Source: Aliikangiella maris (GTDB lineage Bacteria > Pseudomonadota > Gammaproteobacteria > Enterobacterales > Kangiellaceae). From it: 64,000 nucleotides of DNA. Positions 27,191 to 36,198 of this stretch are shown piece by piece. Below the pieces are notes generated by a model. It saw only the letters and a list, made by a program, of their open reading frames with translations, did no database searches and was not told the DNA's origin. Every line of letters starts with the position of its first letter. Position 1 is the first letter of the stretch. Position numbers and translations under genes: made by a program. The DNA lies in contig NZ_JBFDAH010000024.1 of the NCBI RefSeq assembly GCF_040719265.1, positions 11,585-75,584 on the forward strand, given 5' to 3'.

Positions 27191-29812
27191 TTAATTTGAA
27201 GAACGATGCATTAGGTATTTCACCATTACCGCTTCGTACACTTTTTCAACCTCGATAAACTTAGTGACGCTCTCTAGGCGCGTTAAGGTTGTGAGTTTCA
27301 TCGAGTTTTTCATTGGACGATGCGGCACATTGGTCACTGGCGTTTGCAGTGATAGAGGTTTGCCAAGCTCAAATAAATAATACAAATCAGCAGAACCTGA
27401 CTTCTTACCTGCTTGATCTTCAGTAATGGCGTAGCGTGGTAACACTGTGACTCGTTTAACCGGCCAGAGCTTGTCAATTTGCTTGGTTGAACTTTGGGTG
27501 TCAGAAGTAGACGCCAACGCTAAATAGCGAATTTCCTCAGCAATATGTTGTTTAAATTTCTGCAAAAATGTGCTTTGCGGCAGGTGATACCACTGCGCTG
27601 TGCCTTGCTCAAATTGTTTAAAGTAGCCATTATCACGGCCGCGTTGCCCACCCAATGCCACTGTCATCGTCAAATCAGGGTACAGCACTTGGCGCATACC
27701 GTAATAAGGTATGCGTGCAGCGTCTTGTACGTAGAGCCTCTCTGCCATGCCAGCCACGGGATACATAGTCTCATTGCCTCGCCCTGTTTGTGCATTTGGC
27801 GCAGTGCCAATTTGAGCTTGCAAGAACGCTAGCAACCACTGGTGACCGGAATATCTGATCTTAGTCTGGGTAGGATCAGTTTGACTAGGCTCATCTTGAC
27901 TAGGTAACAGGGCAAATGCGCCAATACCCACTTCTTCTATCGCGGCTGCGTAGGGGTTGGGGTTTGTAGCTTGATCAAAAAAGCCTGGGTATAAAGCAAA
28001 CGCACCAAAAACAGGACGGCTTTTCTTAGCAGGTTGGCCAGCGTTTCCACTTGATGATTCAGGTCCGTGAGGTTCTGATAAATGAATCAAAGCATCCCGA
28101 TAACGGTGCATTTGGTTGATAGCATCGTCTGGTACGTAATCGGTACTTTCAATATCTTCATTACTGTCATCAAAGCGGTTTTTATCGGTTTTAATACGGT
28201 ACTTGGCATCAAACAACCAAATAAACTGTTGCTCTTCTGATGAGCCTGTGTCTGCTTTTGTTAAATGGGCGCTTTTAGGCAATGTCACTTCCAACACAAT
28301 ATCCGGCTCTTGGTTAACCAAGTACGAGCGGATTGGTTTTCCTTTTTTGGTAAATTTAGGCTCGTGTGCCAGCCTAGCAGTCACACCATCACTGCGTTTA
28401 AAACGAAAGGCACCGGCAAACCCATCTTTTAGTTGGTACTCAAAAAAGTCATTTGGGGCGAGCTTCGTTGCACTGTTTTCCACCAATTCAAAGCCGAGAT
28501 CCTGCTCTAAAAGCTGTTTCAAACACAAAAAGCACCACACTTCGTAAATCTCAGCCACCGACTTCATTGAAATGCTCGACTGATTGCCAAACACATCTAA
28601 ATAAAATTTCAGCTCCTGCCAAATACGATACACCGCGCTGTAACCGGTTTTTTGCTGTAGCACTAACGACTCGCGGTTTAACCCTGTGTATGCACCCACC
28701 TCTTTTAAAAAACTTTGAGCTAACACTTTTTGCAGCGGTTGTTGCCAACTATGCAGCTCATTTAAAAATGAATCCGACAACCGTTGCCGCTCTGGCGCTT
28801 GGTTACTCTGCCTAAGCTTTTGTTCAAACTCCGCTAATTGCCGCTTGCTTTTACTCACTGCCATTTTGATAAAACGATTTTCTGGGGTATCGACACTCAG
28901 TTGCTTTTTTTCGATTGCATAGCGTTTATCGTACTGGCCATTGGCAAAGTCTTGCTTGACTTGCTCGGCTAACTTATGGGGCAAACGGCCTTTTAATTTG
29001 GCCGCTTTAATATTGGCAACCGTCGGTTGCAAGCGGCTATGCGGTGCAGCACAAATCACTTTTAAGCCTTGCTCAAATCGCGCCCTTAATGCGGCAAAAT
29101 TAGCCAACCACATGAGTGGAAAATGCCCGCGCTGCTGGCTAGTTGCTGCGTCTTGTTCTGTTTTTTCTACCAAGCTAAAGCGCCAAAGGGGGTAAACTTT
29201 GTCAATGGCTTGGTACATGGCGGGCAAGTCTTGGTGCAGTGCCATTTTGGTTGGCAGCACTTCAAAGGCAATGTGCTGAGTCTGTGTTTTGCCATTGTGC
29301 TCAAAGGTAAGTGGCAAACGTAACCAGCCCACATCATTGCCGGTATTGATGGTGCCAGTTAAACGTGCGGGCACCACGCCCCTTGCGGTTTTTACTTCGG
29401 GGGCAAAACGAAATGCCTCATTCACGCTTTGGCTGCGATGGGTTAACCGCGCATTAGTTACTTCACTAAAAAAGACCCACTCAAACTGGTACTGAGTATT
29501 CTCAAAAAACAGCGGAGAATTTAATATCAGCTCAGCGTGTTTCGCTAAGCCATTGGCAACAAGGTCGTTGTCGGCTAAGTCACTTTCATCTGACCCACTT
29601 TGTACCAAGCCATCTGCAACTAGCCCTTGCGGTTCAATAGCACTACTCAGCTGCACCGCAGGCGCAAAGCGCAATTCGTAGCTAGGTTGTGCATGATTAG
29701 CGCTCGCCCTGTGCGCCATTGTATTCTGATGCACGCGCAACCGCTGGCTAATATCATTCGCCCAGACCGAAAACTCAAAGTCAGGGGTTTGTAATCGTAT
29801 TAACTCCGGCAT
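27191..29812 (-). CDS. DUF2357 / PD-(D/E)XK nuclease-like protein, restriction subunit
   Basis: An 873-residue protein. The first 300 or so residues are a variable region that could recognise DNA. The middle and C-terminal part carry a PD-(D/E)XK nuclease signature: Asp504 in QEPDIVLEV, then Asp535 and Lys537 in WLFDAKYR. This matches the DUF2357 (DUF524) family, whose members pair with McrB-like NTPases and act as the nuclease half, like McrC or LlaJI.R2. It is the last gene of a four-gene operon, 85 bases after its partner. Substrate modification and sequence specificity cannot be read. Confidence 0.8.
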   Translation of the reverse strand: MPELIRLQTPDFEFSVWANDISQRLRVHQNTMAHRASANHAQPSYELRFAPAVQLSSAIEPQGLVADGLVQSGSDESDLADNDLVANGLAKHAELILNSPLFFENTQYQFEWVFFSEVTNARLTHRSQSVNEAFRFAPEVKTARGVVPARLTGTINTGNDVGWLRLPLTFEHNGKTQTQHIAFEVLPTKMALHQDLPAMYQAIDKVYPLWRFSLVEKTEQDAATSQQRGHFPLMWLANFAALRARFEQGLKVICAAPHSRLQPTVANIKAAKLKGRLPHKLAEQVKQDFANGQYDKRYAIEKKQLSVDTPENRFIKMAVSKSKRQLAEFEQKLRQSNQAPERQRLSDSFLNELHSWQQPLQKVLAQSFLKEVGAYTGLNRESLVLQQKTGYSAVYRIWQELKFYLDVFGNQSSISMKSVAEIYEVWCFLCLKQLLEQDLGFELVENSATKLAPNDFFEYQLKDGFAGAFRFKRSDGVTARLAHEPKFTKKGKPIRSYLVNQEPDIVLEVTLPKSAHLTKADTGSSEEQQFIWLFDAKYRIKTDKNRFDDSNEDIESTDYVPDDAINQMHRYRDALIHLSEPHGPESSSGNAGQPAKKSRPVFGAFALYPGFFDQATNPNPYAAAIEEVGIGAFALLPSQDEPSQTDPTQTKIRYSGHQWLLAFLQAQIGTAPNAQTGRGNETMYPVAGMAERLYVQDAARIPYYGMRQVLYPDLTMTVALGGQRGRDNGYFKQFEQGTAQWYHLPQSTFLQKFKQHIAEEIRYLALASTSDTQSSTKQIDKLWPVKRVTVLPRYAITEDQAGKKSGSADLYYLFELGKPLSLQTPVTNVPHRPMKNSMKLTTLTRLESVTKFIEVEKVYEAVMVKYLMHRSSN

Positions 29813-29897
29813 TCCCTACCACTCCTTACACCATCGCTGTACGGGTTTTGCTTATGGGTTGCGTTCATTGCAAAAAGCATCAAACAACACCAACCCA

Positions 29898-31616
29898 TTA
29901 AGGCCAGAAACTGGTGAAGGTGGCACTGGCTAATCGCTCGCTCATCCATTGCAATTTCGCTTTTGAACGGCAAGGTATGCGAAGCACTTTCTCCTCATCA
30001 GTAGCACCATCAGCCACGATTTTCTCACGATACAAGTCAGGGCGTTGGTTTGCTTCGTCTGTGTCAGATGCTAACCAAATGGGGGCTAACTGAGCAGCCA
30101 GCACAGCGCTAAGTTCTTCCAGTAAATCCTTGCGATTTGATGTCGTCAGCTTGTCGGTATCGCCTTCGATGCGAGGCAGAACCTTACACATCATAAAATC
30201 GTCCCACACGGCTTTGAGGGTCAGGTCATCTTGTGGTTGGCTGCTGGCAACAGCAAGAAGAAGTTCATTTAAAGCGCGAAACGCTAATTCAAACGGGGTA
30301 TTTTTTAGCACCGCATTAACGGCCGATAAAAACGCTACGGTTTTAGCACCATCTGCATCAAAGGTATTGGCTAAGTCTGTTTTGCTGGCGTTTGACCAAA
30401 TGGGGTAACTAAGACGTTTATTACAGCTGGTTGGGGTGAAAAAGTCGTTATAGTCGTTAGGGAAAAACGCACCAAAATCAAAGCTCAGCGCTCGGTCAAT
30501 CACTTTGCGTGAAAAGCCATGGGTGGTTTCATCCATATTCACTGTGCCGGCAACCAGCAGGTTAAACGGAATGCCTAAACCATATTGGCAAATCAATTCC
30601 CAGAGCTCGTCATAATTTTTATTTTCACTGTTTTCAAAGCTTAGCGCCTCGCGTAGCTTTTCTTTATCTGCGACTTCTTTAATGGTGGCGGGTTTTAATA
30701 AAGCATCACTGCTGTAGGTAAAGCGGTCATCTGTCCAACACCATTCGCGGGTTTCCAGCACTGATAAATAATCGGCAAAATACTGCTCAACAGGGGCAAG
30801 GTTCATTTCATCTAAGCACAGCCAGTAAGGCAATACTTGTTTAAGAGCATCACGTTCGCCTGCTACGACTAAACGCTTGCCTTGGTCTTCACTCTCTTGC
30901 ACTTCAAGGGTTAAGCCGCTATCAGCAATCGCACGCCAAGCTTTGGCGATAAACTGCAATACATCCGTGGTGATGTATTCCGCAGTGCCATTTAGGCGTG
31001 AAATATAACCAAGCAAATCACTCGGCTCATGCCAGTCTGGGCGCACCGAGGTTAAACAATAGGTTTCAGCAAACTGCTGTGATGTTTTTGCTTGCTCACG
31101 CACAAAGCGGGTTTTACCTGTGCCTGAGATGCCTGCGAGAAGGAGGAATGGTTTGGAAAGAAGCTGTGCATTTTTTATTTCACTAATACTTAAGGATAGC
31201 TCTGCGAACTCATTTGCACTTATATCCATAATATTACCAAGCGAATGAATCTCTTTATTTAACCACTGCAATACTTTGTTTTTACGTTTATTCCTTCCTT
31301 TATTCGGCAGCATAAATCCAACAGGGGGAAAATTCGCAATAATCGTTTCAATTACACTTCTATCGTTACTTCCTGATCTCAGTATTGTATCTACATGCTC
31401 TGGATGACCGTTTATTAATTTTGAGATCACCGCAGCAATACGCTCAAAACGTATAGTTATTTGACCTTCTCCACGGGATACAAATATTTTCCCCTCATCA
31501 TCCCAGTCAACATTATTAATTACCGATGTATTTCTTCCAGTTATGTATTGCAACTCTTTACCAACAAGCTGGTCTATCCACATTCTCGACTTGGTTAATG
31601 CTTCTTCAATTTGCAT
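29898..31616 (-). CDS. McrB-like AAA+ NTPase, restriction motor subunit
   Basis: A 572-residue AAA+ protein. Walker A is GISGTGKTRFV (Lys168) and Walker B is CLDEMNLAPVEQYFADYL (Asp269, Glu270), the latter typical of McrB relatives. The sensor region GTVNMDETTHGFSRKVIDRA differs from the guanine-specifying MNTADRS of E. coli McrB, so ATP rather than GTP use is possible. The N-terminal 140 residues probably bind DNA or the partner. It starts three bases after the methyltransferase stop, so the two are co-translated. Such proteins form hexamers that drive nuclease subunits along DNA. Confidence 0.87.
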   Translation of the reverse strand: MQIEEALTKSRMWIDQLVGKELQYITGRNTSVINNVDWDDEGKIFVSRGEGQITIRFERIAAVISKLINGHPEHVDTILRSGSNDRSVIETIIANFPPVGFMLPNKGRNKRKNKVLQWLNKEIHSLGNIMDISANEFAELSLSISEIKNAQLLSKPFLLLAGISGTGKTRFVREQAKTSQQFAETYCLTSVRPDWHEPSDLLGYISRLNGTAEYITTDVLQFIAKAWRAIADSGLTLEVQESEDQGKRLVVAGERDALKQVLPYWLCLDEMNLAPVEQYFADYLSVLETREWCWTDDRFTYSSDALLKPATIKEVADKEKLREALSFENSENKNYDELWELICQYGLGIPFNLLVAGTVNMDETTHGFSRKVIDRALSFDFGAFFPNDYNDFFTPTSCNKRLSYPIWSNASKTDLANTFDADGAKTVAFLSAVNAVLKNTPFELAFRALNELLLAVASSQPQDDLTLKAVWDDFMMCKVLPRIEGDTDKLTTSNRKDLLEELSAVLAAQLAPIWLASDTDEANQRPDLYREKIVADGATDEEKVLRIPCRSKAKLQWMSERLASATFTSFWP

Positions 31617-31619
31617 CTA

Positions 31620-32702
31620 TCAATCCTTAAGATAATCTTTTATCGTTTTAGCTATGCCATATGAAAATAGGTAAGGAACACCGTTTCCAATTGTTTTAAA
31701 CATGGCACTTAAGGTCATTGAACTAGGAAGTTCGAAATCGCTAGGTAAAGACTGAATAGCCATTGCTTCAGCAGCAGAGATTCTTCTAGGCTTGGTTGGA
31801 TGCAAATGAACTTCATTGTTACCATATGCAGCTGTTGGTGAATAGCGATAACGATGAAGCCTTTTATAAGACTTCTTGGATGTATCACCTTCATCAATAA
31901 CTAGAAATTTAGCCAAACCAGCTCTCGGCGTGAAATGATGATCCTTATTTGGATGCTGATTAACTTTATTTTTATTAAACCAATAATCAACAGTAAGCTC
32001 TAAGGGTAATGTGCTTGGGACCTCAAGCTCTTGCCCAAATGGGCTTTTATCAGGCCATTCATAAGAAAAAGCTGACTTATTGGGATATTTCATATAACTA
32101 TCCCAACAAAACTTTTTGTCAATATTTTTATAAAGTTCTCTTTTGATCCCAAAAAGTATGACCCGATCTCTATCTTGAGGGACGCCAAACTCTAATGAGT
32201 TAATCAAACGATCATTTAGCTCATACCCTGATTCAAGCAACTCTTTTTTCAACTCATCGTAGAACTCACGGTGCTTTTTAGTTCTCCATAACCCTTTAAC
32301 ATTCTCAAAAACAAACCAATCTGGCTTATATTTTTTTATACATTCAACATAAGATCTTGATAACTTACCATTTTCACCAGTCCTACCTGCGTTTTTCCCC
32401 CCAACAGAAAAATCAGGACAAGGCGGCCCACCAATAAAGCCAACGAGATTGCCTGCTAAATTTTCATTTCTAACACTTTCGTGAAGATATCCATCATCTT
32501 GATTACTCAGATAGTCTTCTATTGAGTTTGCCTGATAACCATATTTCGGCTCACTGTGGCCCATTTTTTTTCTGCTAAAGTCATATGCTTTGATAAACTG
32601 ATTTTCTATCTCATTCACAAATACAATTTCAAAACCTGCTTTTTCAAAACCAAGATCAAGAAAGCCCGAACCAGAAAAAAAAGAAAATATTACATTACTC
32701 AC
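31620..32702 (-). CDS. DNA (cytosine-5-)-methyltransferase
   Basis: A 360-residue C5 methyltransferase. Motif I is FFSGSGFLDLGFEKAGF. The catalytic motif IV is GGPPCPDFSVGGKN (Cys95). Motif VI contains FENVKGLW, motif VIII includes FGVPQDRDRVILFG, and motifs IX-X run from RRISAAEAMAIQSL to IGNGVPYLFSYGIA. The start is a GTG at 32702 with AGGAG upstream, overlapping the preceding regulator gene by eight bases. Placed in an operon with McrB-like and DUF2357 genes, it probably protects self DNA, as in LlaJI and BsuMI. Those systems have two C5 enzymes; only one is seen here. Confidence 0.93.
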   Translation of the reverse strand: MSNVIFSFFSGSGFLDLGFEKAGFEIVFVNEIENQFIKAYDFSRKKMGHSEPKYGYQANSIEDYLSNQDDGYLHESVRNENLAGNLVGFIGGPPCPDFSVGGKNAGRTGENGKLSRSYVECIKKYKPDWFVFENVKGLWRTKKHREFYDELKKELLESGYELNDRLINSLEFGVPQDRDRVILFGIKRELYKNIDKKFCWDSYMKYPNKSAFSYEWPDKSPFGQELEVPSTLPLELTVDYWFNKNKVNQHPNKDHHFTPRAGLAKFLVIDEGDTSKKSYKRLHRYRYSPTAAYGNNEVHLHPTKPRRISAAEAMAIQSLPSDFELPSSMTLSAMFKTIGNGVPYLFSYGIAKTIKDYLKD

Positions 32703-33027
32703 AGTAGTCTCCTACAACAATAAAGGAGCGAAATTTTATAGTTGGCTTAACTAGCCCAGATACGCGAGTCAGACAAACAATGCCCAACTTATCTAATGTT
32801 TTCAGTGTTCTCGACACATTGCTGACCGCTCGGCCTGTCAGCGTGGCCAGCTCAGTGATCGATTGCGGCTGTTGCTCGGCGATTACTTTTAACAACTGCT
32901 GGTTTTCTTTCGACAGCACATTGGCTACCGATTTCAGCGAGTCGAACCAGATATCAACGGGGTAATCGGAGTCGGGCGTTTGCCCTTTAATCCCTATGAC
33001 ACAGCGCGATTGTTTTGCGTTTTTCAT
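32695..33027 (-). CDS. winged-helix transcriptional regulator (HVO_A0114/MarR-like)
   Basis: A 110-residue protein whose C-terminal half is a winged helix: KVIAEQQPQSITELATLTGR, the recognition helix AVSNVSRTLKTLDKLG, then the wing with ISRTLK-like spacing and a basic tail. First gene of the methyltransferase operon and overlapping it, it is placed to act as a control protein that times methylation before restriction. A good promoter (33119-33146) and three GTACAC repeats lie upstream. Similar proteins also act as antitoxins, but no small toxin gene is next to it. Confidence 0.75.
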   Translation of the reverse strand: MKNAKQSRCVIGIKGQTPDSDYPVDIWFDSLKSVANVLSKENQQLLKVIAEQQPQSITELATLTGRAVSNVSRTLKTLDKLGIVCLTRVSGLVKPTIKFRSFIVVGDYCE

Positions 33028-33118
33028 TGCTTTACTCGCATAGCTTACTTGGCCCCTTTGCTCACTAGGTTCCCAGAAAGTCGATAAAACAGCGCTTGGC
33101 CAATAAAAAGACTGTACG

Positions 33119-33146
33119 TTTATACATAAGCCGCAGATCTTATCAA
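33119..33146 (-). promoter_or_regulatory. sigma-70 promoter of the restriction operon
   Basis: On the minus strand TTGATA (33146-33141), a 16-bp spacer and TATAAA (33124-33119) give a near-consensus promoter about 92 bases before the regulator's ATG. Confidence 0.65.
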
Positions 33147-33198
33147 CAACTGATAATAGCGCAAGGATATTTTCCGTTTAGGACGATTACAAGCCCTC

Positions 33199-33226
33199 GT
33201 ACACAGTAAGTACACAACCAGTACAC
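33199..33226. repeat. three GTACAC direct repeats at 11-bp spacing
   Basis: GTACAC at 33199, 33210 and 33221, each one helical turn apart and about 55 bases upstream of the operon's -35. The regular phasing suggests a binding site for several protein subunits on one DNA face, perhaps the adjacent winged-helix regulator. The rest of the 321-bp gap (33028-33348) has no gene. Confidence 0.6.
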
Positions 33227-33348
33227 TAGCGGTATTGTCCGCTTTAGACTTTATACCTCGCCCAGCCCTTGTATTGACTGGCGGTGCACTGCAAGGCGAC
33301 AAGCCCACACAGGATTCATCGCCTTTTTAGTCATCCAAAATACAGCCT

Positions 33349-33816
33349 TTAACACAGTACAGGGCTTAGGCCTTGAGCCACATAACGCAAACAAGACGCC
33401 GACTCCCTTGGGTTAACTCGCTGAGTAAACTGACTAAATGCTGAAAAATCGTCAGCATGGTCATCGTCAAAATATTCGTCATACTTCTCAAGGGAAAAAA
33501 TTAGCAACTGCCACTCATCGCTTTGATGCACATGAAACCCATCTATTGAAAAGCCGAGCAACGGATCGGGAAGCGTTCCAGCTGGTAGCTTGATGTAGGC
33601 ATCGATTGATCCCCAATCGGCATAGTAAAAACCGATATCAAAGTACTTTAACATCAGCTCAAAAGGCTCTGCCTTTAGATCACTAAAGGTGTAATACACC
33701 TGAAAGGACGTAGCGCTGATCTCGGCACGGCTTGAAATGGCTCTGAGTGCTTGACGTGCTTTAGCATCTAAATACCCAGCCAGACACTCAAATTTATAGT
33801 ATTGGTATTCGCTCAC
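33349..33816 (-). CDS. uncharacterised protein, family beginning MSEYQYY
   Basis: A 155-residue acidic protein. Its first 75 or so residues (MSEYQYYKFECLAGYLD, then RAISSRAEISATSFQV and FDIGFYYADWGS) match a widespread uncharacterised bacterial protein type that is usually much longer. The last part, rich in Asp/Tyr (KYDEYFDDDHADDF), is not recognised. It may therefore be a truncated member whose C-terminal part was replaced. It is last in the hipB-hipA-SEC-C gene row, 10 bases after the SEC-C fragment. No function can be assigned. Confidence 0.6.
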   Translation of the reverse strand: MSEYQYYKFECLAGYLDAKARQALRAISSRAEISATSFQVYYTFSDLKAEPFELMLKYFDIGFYYADWGSIDAYIKLPAGTLPDPLLGFSIDGFHVHQSDEWQLLIFSLEKYDEYFDDDHADDFSAFSQFTQRVNPRESASCLRYVAQGLSPVLC

Positions 33817-33826
33817 GATGACCTTG

Positions 33827-34561
33827 CTAGATATCTATTGTGAATTGAAAAGTTTGTTTTAATAAAGGCAGTACCTGTACCGTTCTACCAATAGGTTCCG
33901 TGTTTAAAAAACGCCTTGGATCAATGCTCACAAATCCCCAAAACTGTAAAAATCGCTCAATAAACCGTGATTCGATGAGCATGCTTAGCTTTCTTTCCGG
34001 CGAGAAGTAATTATCTGCTGGGAAACCCTGTAGTAAATCGGGGAAAGCTGTCATCACTTCTTCTACCAGTTGATTCACCTTGTTGTGGCTTTGAATGCGC
34101 CACAACATAAACAGCCAAAAGGGCCGCAAGTCGGCATCATACTCAAAACCGTCCAAATAGCCCCAATTATATTTGCTGATGGCGGCCTCTAACATAGGTT
34201 TGAAAAAGGTCTGTATGCCTAGCGCTTGATACTGCTTTTGCGCTGATTTTTTTATATGGTAGCGACCGCTTCGCCGATAAATAATGCCACTAATTTCGGC
34301 GAGCACTCTGGTGTAGTGTAAGGCATTGAACTTGTCTTCATTACTGCCTGCAAACTCGCTGATACTGATATTTACAGGAAACTGAGCAACAGCAAACTCA
34401 GGTAATAACTCACTGGCCTGTTTGACCAACTTAGTCGGCAAGTTGCCTTTACTGGTGGCTTTGAATGAGCCTTCTTGCGCCATGGCCTCATCAAGAATAA
34501 GCGCTAAATAGCGCATCACTGGGCTGGCAGAATTACAGTGGGTGTGCAGATGCTCACCCAC
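33827..34561 (-). CDS. C-terminal part of a frameshifted SEC-C family protein
   Basis: A 244-codon frame opening with GTG inside the previous gene. The body (KATSKGNLPTKLVKQASELL, then ALHYTRVLAEISGIIYRRSGRY and KYNWGYLDGF) matches the downstream portion of a known family in which a SEC-C zinc motif heads a 300-350-residue protein. The SEC-C part lies in another frame at 34516-34830. A single-base change, such as loss of one C in the CCC at about 34524-34526, would join them. The two may also be a true two-piece gene, since the overlap is precise. Function unknown. Confidence 0.6.
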   Translation of the reverse strand: MGEHLHTHCNSASPVMRYLALILDEAMAQEGSFKATSKGNLPTKLVKQASELLPEFAVAQFPVNISISEFAGSNEDKFNALHYTRVLAEISGIIYRRSGRYHIKKSAQKQYQALGIQTFFKPMLEAAISKYNWGYLDGFEYDADLRPFWLFMLWRIQSHNKVNQLVEEVMTAFPDLLQGFPADNYFSPERKLSMLIESRFIERFLQFWGFVSIDPRRFLNTEPIGRTVQVLPLLKQTFQFTIDI

Positions 34562-34830
34562 TGTAATTCAGCAAAAGGCGCATACAGCCAATTGGCCATT
34601 TGCGTTGGCGTTACGCCACAAAAATCGGGATGAGGTTGATTATTGCGATGGTGCACTTTGTGCTGCAAGGCTGCGTTGAGTTCATCAAGACTCAAATTTG
34701 GGTTCATTGCCAGCATGGTTTCAACATCATCGAAGACTTGAGCATGTTGCTTGGAAACACTGCTCATACAACAACGTTTAAATTTTTTACCACTGCCACA
34801 ATGGCAAGGATCGTTTCGGCCGAGCTTCAT
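34516..34830 (-). CDS. N-terminal SEC-C zinc-motif part of a frameshifted protein
   Basis: A 104-codon frame. The SEC-C motif GRNDPCHCGSGKKFKRCC at residues 4-21 is the zinc-binding element first known at the SecA C-terminus. A helical region and GVTPTQMANWLYAPF then follow, a segment that in relatives runs on into the body encoded in the next frame at 33827-34561. The last 46 bases overlap that frame and coincide with a perfect hairpin at 34530-34569. It is probably one damaged or frameshifted gene. It starts 18 bases after hipA. Confidence 0.65.
   Translation of the reverse strand: MKLGRNDPCHCGSGKKFKRCCMSSVSKQHAQVFDDVETMLAMNPNLSLDELNAALQHKVHHRNNQPHPDFCGVTPTQMANWLYAPFAELQWVSICTPTVILPAQ
34530..34569. 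repeat. perfect 15-bp inverted repeat at the SEC-C frameshift
   Basis: gaattacagtgggtg at 34530-34544 is the exact reverse complement of cacccactgtaattc at 34555-34569, with a 10-nt loop. It lies inside coding sequence, within the overlap of two frames of the same protein family. Confidence 0.9.
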
Positions 34831-34848
34831 TGCTGTCCTTCCTTACTG

Positions 34849-36198
34849 TTATAGAAAAAGCGCTGCATTTTCTTGTTTACGCTGATCCAATGTCTTAGCA
34901 ATCGCAGATACTGTTATTTTACTGATCCCTTGCTGCCGTGCAAGATGAGTAAACTGGCCGATGGCTTCTGCAACTTCTTCAATGACTTGCCTTGCATCAT
35001 TCCAATTCGCAAAGCCAGCACTAGTAGCAAGTTTTTGCATCACCTTAAGCGGTGGCGCTTTGCCATAACCTCCGAACGCAGTGGCGTGTTCGTTGAATGG
35101 ATGTGGGCTGTAAGTAACATCGTAAAAAGGGGCGGGATCCCATTGACCGTCATCCGCTTGCAAAAACGCCCAGTTTTTACTGTGGTCGTCTTGATTAGAC
35201 GACAGCAGGTTAAAAACGGCACGGCGAAATTGCAGTTGTCCAGCAGCGGGGGATTTACACAACTGACGGCTGGCTTTGATCAAGTCAATATAATCTAAAC
35301 TTGGCGTTCGAAAGTCTGCATCCAGCAGCCCGCAAGCGCTGTGCATATGCAATCGGCCTGAACTCAGTTGACTGCCTGAGTCGGCCTGTTCAGTGATATA
35401 ATCAAAACGCTTAAGCGCTAACCAGGCAGATGCACCGCTTGAAGATGGTGCTTCAATGAGTTGCCAGACTGGTGGTTGACACTTGGCAAGCTCGGCCATT
35501 TGTAAATAAACCGCCTCACACAAACCTTCTTCATGGCCGAGCGCTAGATTCTTCGAGGTAAATTTAATCAGCCACGCTTTATCGCCAGGCTTTGCAAAGG
35601 TTCGACAAAGCTGGGCTTCCCCAGCAGGCATATAAATCTGCGCCTTGGGCCTTGCCCCACCCGAACTACCACCCGTGACTAATGCAGCCAACACCTGTTG
35701 CGTATGACCATCTAACTCATCGTGGTTGTCGTCCATATAATCTGACATTGAAGTATCAAACAGCGTTTGTGCTTCTAAGCCCAAAGTTGCTAAATCAATA
35801 TCCGCATGCGTCGTGGCTGAAAACTCAGACACCGGAGAAAAAGACAGCGCACCCATTCCTTTATCACCAACAAAGGCTAACCTATCCATCGCTGTTAATT
35901 GATTAGGCAGGATGCCCTGTTGCCGGAAAATACGATCTTGTAACAACATGCCCCAGCCATCGGGCAAACAATCTCCAAATACGCCATGTATACCTTGGTG
36001 CGGTGCTTTAGGTGCGGCTTGAACTTGCGCATTCGCTTGCAAGGTAAACGGTGATAAATTGCCAAACTGCTGCAAATAGTCGTCAGCATACTGAAAAAAA
36101 ACGCCTTGCCGATTCTGCGCCAAGACTCCAACAGATATCTGTTCACCTGAGCTTAACGTACGAGTTACGGCGAGTTTTTGAATGGGTTTAAAACTCAT
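34849..36198 (-). CDS. hipA: HipA family serine/threonine kinase toxin
   Basis: A 449-residue HipA-type toxin. The N-terminal HipA_N block has GVFGDCLPDGWG. The glycine-rich loop is GGSSGGARPKAQI, WLIKFTS follows, and the catalytic region is SSNQDDHSKNWAFL with the metal-binding FYDVTYS. Known HipA proteins phosphorylate aminoacyl-tRNA synthetases, causing growth arrest and persistence, and are held inactive by HipB. It overlaps the antitoxin gene by 11 bases. The key residues appear intact, so it should be active if expressed. Confidence 0.92.
   Translation of the reverse strand: MSFKPIQKLAVTRTLSSGEQISVGVLAQNRQGVFFQYADDYLQQFGNLSPFTLQANAQVQAAPKAPHQGIHGVFGDCLPDGWGMLLQDRIFRQQGILPNQLTAMDRLAFVGDKGMGALSFSPVSEFSATTHADIDLATLGLEAQTLFDTSMSDYMDDNHDELDGHTQQVLAALVTGGSSGGARPKAQIYMPAGEAQLCRTFAKPGDKAWLIKFTSKNLALGHEEGLCEAVYLQMAELAKCQPPVWQLIEAPSSSGASAWLALKRFDYITEQADSGSQLSSGRLHMHSACGLLDADFRTPSLDYIDLIKASRQLCKSPAAGQLQFRRAVFNLLSSNQDDHSKNWAFLQADDGQWDPAPFYDVTYSPHPFNEHATAFGGYGKAPPLKVMQKLATSAGFANWNDARQVIEEVAEAIGQFTHLARQQGISKITVSAIAKTLDQRKQENAALFL

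Noticed and set aside
33120..33308. 62-codon minus-strand frame upstream of the restriction operon
   Set aside because: It covers the operon promoter and the GTACAC repeats, has no ribosome site and no protein-like pattern.
34516..34561. Programmed -1 frameshift in the SEC-C gene
   Set aside because: A hairpin is present but no X-XXY-YYZ heptamer precedes it in frame; a mutation or sequencing error explains the data more simply.
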